Assembly: GCA_044346745.1 (NCBI GenBank)
Contig: JBIIYQ010000088.1
Coordinates: 1 to 12,412 of the forward strand
DNA: 12,412 bases
Reading direction: 5' to 3'
Origin: UKL13-2 sp044346745
GTDB lineage: Bacteria; Pseudomonadota; Gammaproteobacteria; Burkholderiales; Usitatibacteraceae
Part shown: piece by piece, positions 1-6,085 of the stretch
Numbering within the stretch: the stretch's first letter is position 1
How the letters are laid out: each line of letters opens with the position of its first letter
Made by a program: the position numbers and the translations under genes
Notes under the pieces: generated by a model
What the model saw: only the letters and a program-made list of their open reading frames with translations
Databases searched by the model: none
Told to the model about the DNA's origin: nothing

Positions 1-1056
1 CCAAGTGACGACCTCAGCCCGTCGGTTGATGCCCGTTTTGCTCGTGTGCGCGCGGATGAGAAGCGTGTCATCAACGGCAAGAGCGACGTCAATCAACTAG
101 TGCCGTTCAAGTACAAGTGGGCTTGGGAGAAATACCTCTCCGGCTGCGCAAATCACTGGATGCCGCAAGAAGTGAACATGAATCGCGACATCGCGACATG
201 GAAAGACCCGAACGGTCTGACCGAAGACGAGCGTTTGATCGTCAAACGTAACCTGGGCTTTTTTGTGACCGCCGATTCACTCGCCGCAAACAACATCGTA
301 CTCGGCACCTATCGCCACATCACCGCACCGGAGTGCCGTCAGTATCTGCTGCGCCAGGCGTTTGAAGAAGCGATCCACACTCACGCCTATCAGTACATCA
401 CCGAGTCCCTTGGCCTCGACGAAGCCGAGATCTTTAACGCGTACAACGAAATCAAATGTATCCGCGATAAAGATCGTTTCCTGATTCCGTTTATCGACAT
501 CTTGTCCGATCCGAACTTCAAGACCGGCACATTCGAAAACGATCAAGCGCTGCTCAAGTCTTTGATCGTCTTCAGCTGCATCATGGAAGGTCTGTTCTTC
601 TACGTCGGCTTTGTGCAGATTCTCTCGCTGGGCCGTCAAAATAAAATGACCGGCGCGGCAGAGCAGTATCAGTACATCCTGCGCGACGAATCCATGCACT
701 GCAGCTTTGGTATCGACCTCGTGAACACCGTGAAGCTGGAGAACCCACAACTCTGGACCAACGAATTCAAGAAAGAAATCGAAGGTCTGTTCCGCAAAGG
801 TGTTGAACTCGAATACGCCTACGCCGAAGACACCATGCCGCGCGGCGTGTTGGGCTTGAACGCACCGATGTTCAAAGAGTACCTCCGCTTTGTGGCGAAC
901 CGCCGCGCGCAACAGATCGGCTTGGAAGTCTTGTATCCGGGCGCGACCAACCCATTCCCATGGATGTCTGAACTCATCGACTTGAAGAAAGAAAAGAATT
1001 TTTTCGAAACCAGAGTCATTGAATACCAAACCGGCGGCGCACTCTCCTGGGATTGA
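1..1056 (+). CDS. nrdB: Class Ia ribonucleoside-diphosphate reductase beta subunit (partial, 5' end outside window)
   Basis: This is the small (R2) subunit of aerobic ribonucleotide reductase, which holds the diiron-tyrosyl radical used by the alpha subunit to reduce ribonucleotides for DNA synthesis in the cytosol. The frame is open from base 1, so the true start lies upstream; the GTG at 46 is not needed as a start. Numbering from that GTG, the expected iron ligands are visible: Asp77 (TADSL), Glu108 and His111 (EEAIHTHAY), Glu181 (MEG), Glu215 and His218 (RDESMH). The radical tyrosine is Tyr115, at the usual spacing after EAIH. The C-terminus GALSWD is the flexible tail that docks on the alpha subunit. 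The protein appears intact and functional. The gene is a core chromosomal gene and marks the left border of the accessory region. The partner nrdA is not in the window and is probably upstream. Family assignment is close to certain. Confidence 0.97.
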   Translation, partial: PSDDLSPSVDARFARVRADEKRVINGKSDVNQLVPFKYKWAWEKYLSGCANHWMPQEVNMNRDIATWKDPNGLTEDERLIVKRNLGFFVTADSLAANNIVLGTYRHITAPECRQYLLRQAFEEAIHTHAYQYITESLGLDEAEIFNAYNEIKCIRDKDRFLIPFIDILSDPNFKTGTFENDQALLKSLIVFSCIMEGLFFYVGFVQILSLGRQNKMTGAAEQYQYILRDESMHCSFGIDLVNTVKLENPQLWTNEFKKEIEGLFRKGVELEYAYAEDTMPRGVLGLNAPMFKEYLRFVANRRAQQIGLEVLYPGATNPFPWMSELIDLKKEKNFFETRVIEYQTGGALSWD

Positions 1057-1205
1057 TCACGAGGAGCATGGGTGCGTTGCTCTCAAGGTCGATCTGACGA
1101 TAGATGGTGGCCGCAGCTGAAAGAACTTTTCGAAAGTTGTCTGTTTGGGCACTAGCCCACCTTGGCACCTGCCTGAGAACGACCTCCGCGCCCATCATCT
1201 AACTT
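1057..1205. other. Intergenic gap after nrdB with small hairpins, no gene seen
   Basis: This gap separates nrdB from the AlbA_2 gene. Two weak inverted repeats are visible: GAGCA/TGCTC at 1064-1068 and 1078-1082, and AACTTT-TCG-AAAGTT at 1124-1138. Neither is followed by a T-run, so neither is a convincing intrinsic terminator. No Shine-Dalgarno sequence stands before the ATG at 1206. A promoter for the downstream gene must lie here or upstream, but I could not pick one with confidence. Confidence 0.3.
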
Positions 1206-2585
1206 ATGGAGAGACTAAAGCTATCTGAATTAGAAGTGGCCAAAATTCTAGCTTTGGAAGAAGGCCATTTCTTGGATTTGAAGCGGATTCAAATAGGGCC
1301 AGGAAAGTTAACAAAGGCCATGTCAGCGTTCGCCAATGCAGAGGGTGGCGAGCTCTACATCGGTATCGGCGAAAGTGACGATAAGACTACTCGGTTCTGG
1401 GAAGGCTTTTCAAATATAGAGGCGGCTAATGGGCACATTCAAGAGTTTGAAAAGCTATTCCCCCTAGGTAATGAGTTTCGGTACGAGTTCCTGGAGAGCG
1501 CCAGTAATTCGGGTTTGGTGTTGCGCGTTGAATTGCGCAAGTCTCTTGACATCAGAAAAGCGTCCGACGGTAAAGCCTATTTGCGGAGGGGGGCTCAGTG
1601 CCTGCCCGTTGACTCTGAAGAAGGCCTTACGCTCCTCAAACGAAACAAAGGTCTAGTTTCGTTTGAGGTCGAAACCGTCCCAGTGCCAACCACTACAATC
1701 ACCAATTCTGCAGCGGTAATTGAATTCATGATAGCGGTTGTGCCAGCCGCTGAGCCTGAAGACTGGCTTCCCAAGCAACTAGCGATAATCGGCGACAAGC
1801 CCTCTGTGGGAGGGCTCGTACTCTTCTCAGATGAACCCCAGGCGACTCTACCTAAGCGGTGTGGCATCAAGATTTATCGATACAAGACAAATGCAGAGCA
1901 CGGGACGAGAGAAACGCTTGCGTTCGATCCAATCTCAGTCGAGGGGAATGCTTATCGGCAAGTCAAGGATGCAGTCTCCAAAACCGCAGAACTGATTGAG
2001 TCGATCGGCGTGAATACTTCGAGCGGGATCGAACGCATCACGTATCCCGCAGAGGCTCTCCATGAGGTGATTACTAATGCGGTATTGCATCGTGACTATT
2101 GCGTCACGGACGACGTCCACATCACGATATTCGATAACCGTGTAGAGGTTCGGAGTCCTGGAACGCTCCCTGCGCACATAACACCTGAAAATATCTTGCA
2201 GGAACGATTTGCCCGAAATCCAATGATTGTCAGGCTAATCAATAAATTCCCGGATCCGCCAAACAAAGATATCGGTGAGGGGTTAAACACCGCCTTCGAA
2301 GCGATGCGCAACATGCGCTTAAAGCCCCCAATGGTCTATCAGGAGGGAGGCTACGTAAAGGTAGTTCTGCGCCACGAGCCTTTGGCAACCTCCGAAGAGC
2401 TCATTCTTGAGTTTCTCTCCAAGAACAACAGAATCACGAATAAACAGGCGAGGGAGATTTGCTTCATCGGGTCTGAAAATCAAATGAAGCGAGTCTTTCA
2501 AAAGATGATGGAGAATAAGCTCATCGAGCTAGTGCCCGGCACCACGCGTTATACCGCCGCGTACCAGAAGGTGCCACCGCCCTAG
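1206..2585 (+). CDS. AlbA_2 (Schlafen-type) domain protein with GHKL-like ATPase segment and C-terminal winged helix
   Basis: The 459-residue protein has the order seen in proteins annotated as 'ATP-binding / putative DNA-binding domain-containing', often linked to RecG-like regulators. Residues about 15-150 form an AlbA_2 domain: FLDLKR near 22-27, AFANAEGGELYIGIG at 41-55 and YLRRG at 125-129. Residues about 240-390 form the HATPase_c_4-like segment: HEVITNAVLHRDY at 286-298, RVEVRSPG at 312-319, ARNP at 336-339 and GEGL at 357-360. Residues about 395-455 look like a winged helix (ITNKQAREICF, QMKRVFQKMMENKLIE). Proteins of this kind are known as regulators and in some cases as phage-defence nucleases or effectors; the role here is unknown. 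By eye the gene is more AT-rich than nrdB, which fits acquisition. The ATG at 1206 has no visible Shine-Dalgarno sequence, so the exact start is uncertain. Being next to two R-M operons suggests a defence role, but that is inference. Confidence 0.85.
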   Translation: MERLKLSELEVAKILALEEGHFLDLKRIQIGPGKLTKAMSAFANAEGGELYIGIGESDDKTTRFWEGFSNIEAANGHIQEFEKLFPLGNEFRYEFLESASNSGLVLRVELRKSLDIRKASDGKAYLRRGAQCLPVDSEEGLTLLKRNKGLVSFEVETVPVPTTTITNSAAVIEFMIAVVPAAEPEDWLPKQLAIIGDKPSVGGLVLFSDEPQATLPKRCGIKIYRYKTNAEHGTRETLAFDPISVEGNAYRQVKDAVSKTAELIESIGVNTSSGIERITYPAEALHEVITNAVLHRDYCVTDDVHITIFDNRVEVRSPGTLPAHITPENILQERFARNPMIVRLINKFPDPPNKDIGEGLNTAFEAMRNMRLKPPMVYQEGGYVKVVLRHEPLATSEELILEFLSKNNRITNKQAREICFIGSENQMKRVFQKMMENKLIELVPGTTRYTAAYQKVPPP

Positions 2586-2636
2586 GGAGTCAGTGGGGGC
2601 TAGATCAACTCAAACCCTACCAGCCATGGTCATCTC

Positions 2637-2685
2637 CAGCCATTTATGCCTGAAAACGCCCGTCAGTAAACGACTTTCAGTTCTT
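2637..2685 (+). repeat. Dispersed repeat core, copy 1
   Basis: This 49-nt core matches the core in front of the nitroreductase gene (10559-10607) at 44 of 49 positions. Its first 26 nt are identical to 4850-4875. The palindrome of the third copy is only partly kept here: the right arm CTGAAAACGCCCG is intact, but the left arm pairs with several mismatches. All three copies have the same orientation and are intergenic, which suggests a REP-like or other dispersed element. Confidence 0.7.
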
Positions 2686-2695
2686 TCTACACAGC

Positions 2696-2724
2696 TTTAC
2701 GGCTGTAATCATATACAGTATATT
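2696..2724 (+). promoter_or_regulatory. Predicted sigma70 promoter of the first R-M operon
   Basis: A -35-like TTTACG (2696-2701) and a -10-like TATATT (2719-2724) are separated by exactly 17 bp. This places the transcription start near 2731 and leaves a leader of about 50 nt before the ATG at 2783. The spacer is filled almost completely by the LexA-like palindrome, a position where a bound repressor would block RNA polymerase. This is prediction from sequence only. Confidence 0.5.
2703..2718 (+). promoter_or_regulatory. Candidate LexA (SOS) box, copy A
   Basis: The sequence CTGTAATCATATACAG fits the E. coli/betaproteobacterial SOS-box pattern CTGT-N8-ACAG exactly. It has an AT-rich centre and the flanking TA that the extended consensus has on the right side. 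It sits between the predicted -35 and -10 elements. The form recurs with small changes in front of the second methyltransferase. Binding by LexA is inferred. A palindromic operator for another regulator is the main alternative. Confidence 0.55.
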
Positions 2725-2782
2725 TTTGCTTCGATCCATCAACGCAGCGTCGGCTAAAAGCGACACTGCCCGAGTACCGAAG

Positions 2783-3961
2783 ATGACAAACACACCACAC
2801 ACGTTCTACGAATTCTTTGCTGGCGGTGGCATGGCGCGGGCGGGCTTAGGTGCGCGCTGGGAGTGTCTTTTCGCCAACGATTTCTCTGCGAAGAAGGCCG
2901 AGTCCTACGTTGCGAATTGGGGTGCCAAAGATTTATTGGTGGAGGACGTCAATCGACTCACAACCAAACATTTACCTGAACACGCGGACCTCATCTGGGG
3001 CTCCTTCCCGTGCCAAGATTTGTCGCTCGCAGGCGCAGGGGCTGGACTCGACGGTGAACGGTCAGGAAGCTTCTGGGGATTTTGGAAGCTGGTGCAGCGG
3101 CTGAACAAGCAAGGCCGTAAACCGCACATGGTGGTGCTGGAGAATGTTTACGGCGCGTTGACGTCACATGACGGCGAAGACTTTGCGGCGATTATTCGTG
3201 CCGTCGCTTCGGAAGGTTATCGTGTTGGTGCGATGGTAATTGACGCTGTGCACTTTGTGCCGCAGTCGCGTCCGCGGTTGTTCATCATCGGTGTTGATGC
3301 TGCAGCGGCCTTGCCCGCTACCGTCGCATCAACGGAGGCCAACCTACCGAACGCGCTCTGGCATCCGCCTGCATTGGTCGAAGCGTTCCACCGGCTTCCG
3401 GCAAAAATGAAACAAGCTTGGCTGTGGTGGAACCTTCCCGCACCGAAAGCGCGCCGCACCGCGTTGGCGGATGTTGTCGAACGTGTTCCGGTCGGTGTTG
3501 AGTGGCACTCAGCGGAAGAGACCGCGCACATTCTTGAGATGATGACCCCGTTGAATCGCAATAAGATTCTGGCGGCGCAGCAAGCGGCAAAGGCGTCCAA
3601 TCGAATGCAGGTCGGCGCGATCTACCGTCGAACGCGTGGTGGGGTGCAGCGCGCCGAAGTGCGCTTTGACGGTATCTCCGGTTGCCTACGGACCCCGACG
3701 GGCGGCTCCAGCAGACAGACCCTAGTGATCCTCGATGGTAAACAGATCCGCACGCGTTTGTTGTCACCGCGCGAAGCCGCGCGGCTGATGGGGCTTCCTG
3801 ATTCTTATGTGTTGCCTGCGCGGTACAACGATGCCTATCACCTAGCGGGTGATGGTGTGGTTGTCCCGGTGGTGGCGCATCTGGCGAAACACTTGCTCAC
3901 GCCGATTGCGGAGGCGCGTTTGCTTTCACCGGAGAACGTACGGGAAACAGCGGCGGCATGA
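2783..3961 (+). CDS. DNA (cytosine-5-)-methyltransferase, first R-M operon
   Basis: This 392-residue C5-cytosine methyltransferase transfers a methyl group from S-adenosylmethionine to cytosine in the recognition site and so protects host DNA from the partner nuclease. Motifs in order: I, EFFAGGGMARAGLG (10-23); IV, SFPCQDLSLAG with catalytic Cys77; VI, LENV (119-122); VIII, QSRPR (161-165); IX-like, LLSPREAARLMGLPDSY (326-342); X, GDGVVVPVVAHLA (356-368), a GDGV variant of the usual GNAV. The stretch between VIII and IX (about 171-325) is the target-recognition region. I chose the ATG at 2783 because motif I begins ten residues later, as in the family; an in-frame TTG at 2726 lies at the predicted -10 and is too close to the promoter. 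The stop overlaps the next ATG (ATGA), which suggests translational coupling to the nuclease gene. No regulatory helix-turn-helix extension is present at the N-terminus. Target sequence unknown. Confidence 0.93.
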   Translation: MTNTPHTFYEFFAGGGMARAGLGARWECLFANDFSAKKAESYVANWGAKDLLVEDVNRLTTKHLPEHADLIWGSFPCQDLSLAGAGAGLDGERSGSFWGFWKLVQRLNKQGRKPHMVVLENVYGALTSHDGEDFAAIIRAVASEGYRVGAMVIDAVHFVPQSRPRLFIIGVDAAAALPATVASTEANLPNALWHPPALVEAFHRLPAKMKQAWLWWNLPAPKARRTALADVVERVPVGVEWHSAEETAHILEMMTPLNRNKILAAQQAAKASNRMQVGAIYRRTRGGVQRAEVRFDGISGCLRTPTGGSSRQTLVILDGKQIRTRLLSPREAARLMGLPDSYVLPARYNDAYHLAGDGVVVPVVAHLAKHLLTPIAEARLLSPENVRETAAA

Positions 3962-4728
3962 CGTCGAAGAAACCAATGGAGGCAAAGCCCAGCACGAGCA
4001 AAACCGCTGCCGTGTCAGTCGGCTCCCCCGCTAAAGATGCGGTAGCGGAGTTGCCGTTTGAAGTCGAAGAGTTAAATCGCGAGCTGGTGGCGTTTTTGTC
4101 AACGGCATTTCCTGTACCGGGTGCGAAGACCGCGAAGGGCAATCGACTCGGTTCGCTCAATTGGGGTGTCTATGCGTTTTTCGACTACGACGGTGAGCCG
4201 ATTTATGTTGGACAGACTAAAGAAAAGATCGGCACTCGTATCCGCCGTCATCTGACTGGGCGCCGCACTGATGCCGTAGCCAAGAATATTCTCGACCCTT
4301 ACGAAGTTTGCAAGGTCCGCGTCTACCCGCTACCGCAGTTTCAGCAGCGCAAGGCATCGGACAAGGCTGCAATCGCACACTTGAATGCGTTAGAACATGC
4401 GGTGTTCCACTTGCTATTGAACAAGTCGCGGTTCAAGGCTGTGCTGAACGAAAAGATGCCGCCAGCGCCGAAGCAGAAAGTCGATATCCCTGATTTCGTC
4501 GAGAGGCAAGTTGCGTCCGCTGAAGTCATGGCGTTACGCGACCATCCGGATGTTCGCATCGCACGCCGAGCACAAACTCTAGCGGCGCTCGCGAAGGGCA
4601 TCAGCGAGCGCAAGGTAGGCCTGGGGATCCGCCGGACCCTGCTGACGCAAGCGAAGCGGTTGCAGTGGCTCGCGGAGCGTCGGTTGGACCAAGCGCCTGC
4701 GACTGAAGAGGAAGACAGCGACGAATGA
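3958..4728 (+). CDS. GIY-YIG family nuclease, probable type II restriction endonuclease
   Basis: The 256-residue protein carries a complete GIY-YIG catalytic module: GVY (70-72), YVG (83-85), the arginine/histidine segment RIRRH (94-98), the metal-binding Glu146 in LEHAVFH, and Asn164 in VLNEK. Known GIY-YIG restriction enzymes include Eco29kI and Hpy188I, so this fold in an operon with a cytosine methyltransferase points to the cleaving partner of that enzyme. Outside the module there is a lysine/alanine-rich N-terminal part (1-40), a second region of about 90 residues (170-256) that is basic and probably helical, and an acidic tail EEEDSDE. The C-terminal region probably contributes to DNA recognition. 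Its ATG overlaps the methyltransferase stop, so methylase is made first. I do not recognise a close named homologue, and the cut site is unknown. A homing-type or repair GIY-YIG nuclease is less likely in this context. Confidence 0.82.
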   Translation: MTSKKPMEAKPSTSKTAAVSVGSPAKDAVAELPFEVEELNRELVAFLSTAFPVPGAKTAKGNRLGSLNWGVYAFFDYDGEPIYVGQTKEKIGTRIRRHLTGRRTDAVAKNILDPYEVCKVRVYPLPQFQQRKASDKAAIAHLNALEHAVFHLLLNKSRFKAVLNEKMPPAPKQKVDIPDFVERQVASAEVMALRDHPDVRIARRAQTLAALAKGISERKVGLGIRRTLLTQAKRLQWLAERRLDQAPATEEEDSDE

Positions 4729-4833
4729 GTACTGCCCGCAGCGATCAGCGCGTCGGACTTGATCGATAGGTACGTCCCCACATTCGCTGGAAGTAGTAAA
4801 AGGGGCCAGGGTCGATTTAACTCAAAACCGTAG
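4725..4833 (+). pseudogene. Possible short or broken reading frame after the GIY-YIG gene
   Basis: An ATG overlaps the stop of the nuclease gene (ATGA), the same coupling used inside both R-M operons. It opens only a 14-codon frame (MSTARSDQRVGLDR) ending in TAG at 4767-4769. In the +1 frame a further stretch reads YVPTFAGSSKRGQGRFN before a TAG at 4831-4833. One reading is a third operon gene truncated by deletion or frameshift when the second cassette joined. Chance is equally possible, and I do not recognise a family. Confidence 0.2.
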
Positions 4834-4849
4834 CATCCACGGCCATTTC

Positions 4850-4900
4850 CAGCCATTTATGCCTGAAAACGCCCGCCAGTCATAGTGGTTTTCAGTCCAT
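4850..4900 (+). repeat. Dispersed repeat core, copy 2
   Basis: The first 26 nt are identical to copy 1 at 2637-2662. The right part keeps CAGT and TTTCAGT but otherwise differs from copies 1 and 3, which share TAAACGACTTTCA. It is in the same orientation as the other two copies. Confidence 0.65.
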
Positions 4901-4915
4901 TTCATTTATGGCGCC

Positions 4916-4937
4916 TTGTAATTAAATACAGTAAATT
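4916..4937 (+). promoter_or_regulatory. Candidate LexA-like box, copy B, with -10 element
   Basis: The sequence TTGTAATTAAATACAG (4916-4931) is a one-mismatch version (first C to T) of the CTGT-N8-ACAG pattern and runs directly into TAAATT (4932-4937), a -10-like element. No good -35 is visible at 17 bp upstream (TGGCGC), so the promoter would be weak or activator-dependent. A start near 4944 would leave a leader of about 35 nt before the ATG at 4979. The palindrome GGCGCC (4910-4915) abuts it. Confidence 0.42.
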
Positions 4938-4978
4938 GTTTTCAAACGAACATTCTTGTCTAGACCTAGCTCACCACC

Positions 4979-6085
4979 ATGAATCGACGCGCGGATCCAA
5001 GCATCTTCCGTGACGGGCATGAAAGCTCGGGGCAATCCTCGTCTGGGGCGCTCACAAACTACGCGGATTTTCTGACTGACACCCTCACGCTCGACGGCCC
5101 TCGCAAATCTACCGCGCTTGATCTCTTCGCAGGATGTGGTGGCTTAGCGTTAGGCTTTGAGGCTGCTGGCTTTGACACGATTGGCTACGAGATGGATAAG
5201 GACGCGTGCGCGACCTATCGACACAATCTGCACGGCCCTTGCCATGAAGTATTCCTGACACCCGAAACAAACTACCCGTCCGCCGACGTCGTGATCGGTG
5301 GACCACCCTGTCAGCCCTTTAGTGTTGGTGGGCATCAGCATGGCCTGAAGGATTCGCGGGATGGGTTTCCCGCATTTATCGCTGCAGTGGCACAGGTAAA
5401 GCCGAAACTTTTTTTGTTTGAAAACGTACGCGGTCTGCTGTATCGCAACAAGTGGTATCTCGATGAAGTGGTCGGTGCGCTTGAAGAGTTGGGGTATGTC
5501 GTTGATTGTTACTTGCTGAACGCGGTCGACTATCTGGTGCCGCAAAATCGTGAGCGTGTCGTGGTCATCGGGCACCTTGGTGGCTTTTCGCTGACTTCAG
5601 CCGGCCACCAACGCATCACAGCCGGCGCCGCGCTCGGAACGCTCGCCACTTCCGTTCCCGCTGATTCGAGCTTTCTCACGGAAAGCATGGATCGATACGT
5701 GGCCAAGTACGAACTCGCATCGAAGTGCATTAACCCGCGTGATCTTGATCTGAATCGCCCGGCACGTACCCTAACCTGTCGCAACCTTGCTGGTGCGACC
5801 GGCGACATGCACCGTATCAAGCTCGCTGATGGGCGTCGCCGCCGCTTGACGGTACGCGAAGCCGCGCGCTTACAGAGCTTTCCGGACTGGTTTGAGTTTC
5901 AAGGCAGCGCAACAAGTCAGTTCACGCAGATCGGCAACGCTGTTCCGCCGATGTTAGCCCACGGTATCGCCACGCAAATTGCCGAATACCTCGCGCTAAA
6001 TGCCGGTGGCAGCCCGGCTAAACAAGAAGTAAAGAAGGTACGGGGTTCGGCTGGCAAGCTCGCAAAACAGGGCGTGCTTCTCTGA
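4979..6085 (+). CDS. DNA (cytosine-5-)-methyltransferase, second R-M operon
   Basis: This 368-residue C5-cytosine methyltransferase has every classic motif: I, TALDLFAGCGGLALGFE (45-61); IV, GGPPCQPFSVGG with catalytic Cys111; VI, FENVRG (147-152); VIII, QNRERVVVIG (189-198); IX, RPARTLTCR (260-268) and REAARLQSFPDWF (293-305); X, QIGNAVPPMLA (317-327). The variable region between VIII and IX is only about 60 residues, so the target-recognition domain is compact. A 45-residue N-terminal extension before motif I is serine-rich and polar, and does not look like the regulatory helix-turn-helix of autoregulating methylases such as M.SsoII. Overall similarity to the first methyltransferase of the window is limited to the motifs, so the two are not a recent duplication. 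The stop overlaps the next ATG (TGATG). The ATG at 4979 has no clear Shine-Dalgarno sequence. The recognition site is unknown. Confidence 0.95.
   Translation: MNRRADPSIFRDGHESSGQSSSGALTNYADFLTDTLTLDGPRKSTALDLFAGCGGLALGFEAAGFDTIGYEMDKDACATYRHNLHGPCHEVFLTPETNYPSADVVIGGPPCQPFSVGGHQHGLKDSRDGFPAFIAAVAQVKPKLFLFENVRGLLYRNKWYLDEVVGALEELGYVVDCYLLNAVDYLVPQNRERVVVIGHLGGFSLTSAGHQRITAGAALGTLATSVPADSSFLTESMDRYVAKYELASKCINPRDLDLNRPARTLTCRNLAGATGDMHRIKLADGRRRRLTVREAARLQSFPDWFEFQGSATSQFTQIGNAVPPMLAHGIATQIAEYLALNAGGSPAKQEVKKVRGSAGKLAKQGVLL

Larger units (their letters stand above)
2597..2732 (+). repeat. Upstream duplicated region, copy A (before first methyltransferase)
   Basis: This region can be aligned with 4802-4945 over nearly its full length with small gaps. 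Shared blocks are GGGGC near the left end, AACTCAAA, a 28-nt identical stretch (2635-2662 equals 4848-4875), TTTCAGT and a palindrome ending ATACAGTA followed by ATT. Each copy lies directly in front of a cytosine methyltransferase gene in the same orientation. Between the shared blocks the two copies have diverged, so the duplication is not recent. It probably carries the transcription signals of the operon. Confidence 0.75.
4802..4945 (+). repeat. Upstream duplicated region, copy B (before second methyltransferase)
   Basis: Counterpart of 2597-2732. It includes the 28-nt block identical in both (4848-4875) and the palindrome region ending ATACAGTAAATT. Around the core, CTGAAAAC (4863-4870) and GTTTTCAG form a perfect 8-bp inverted repeat spaced by 17 nt, which could fold into a hairpin. 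The rest of the gap between the operons (4729-4801) shows no other convincing feature. Confidence 0.75.

Noticed and set aside
277..1029. 250-codon open frame on the minus strand within nrdB
   Set aside because: It lies entirely opposite a highly conserved gene with all active-site residues. The translation has no recognisable motif and is explained by codon bias of the sense strand.
1016..1198. 60-codon minus-strand frame between nrdB and the AlbA_2 gene
   Set aside because: It has no ribosome binding site or recognisable family and partly overlaps nrdB. It is short enough to occur by chance.
1172..1199. A degenerate fourth repeat copy before the AlbA_2 gene (GCCTGAGAACG)
   Set aside because: Only about eleven bases match well and the rest needs gaps. 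It may be chance.
2726..2782. TTG start 19 codons upstream of the first methyltransferase ATG
   Set aside because: It lies almost on the predicted -10 element and adds residues not expected before motif I. The ATG at 2783 fits the family.
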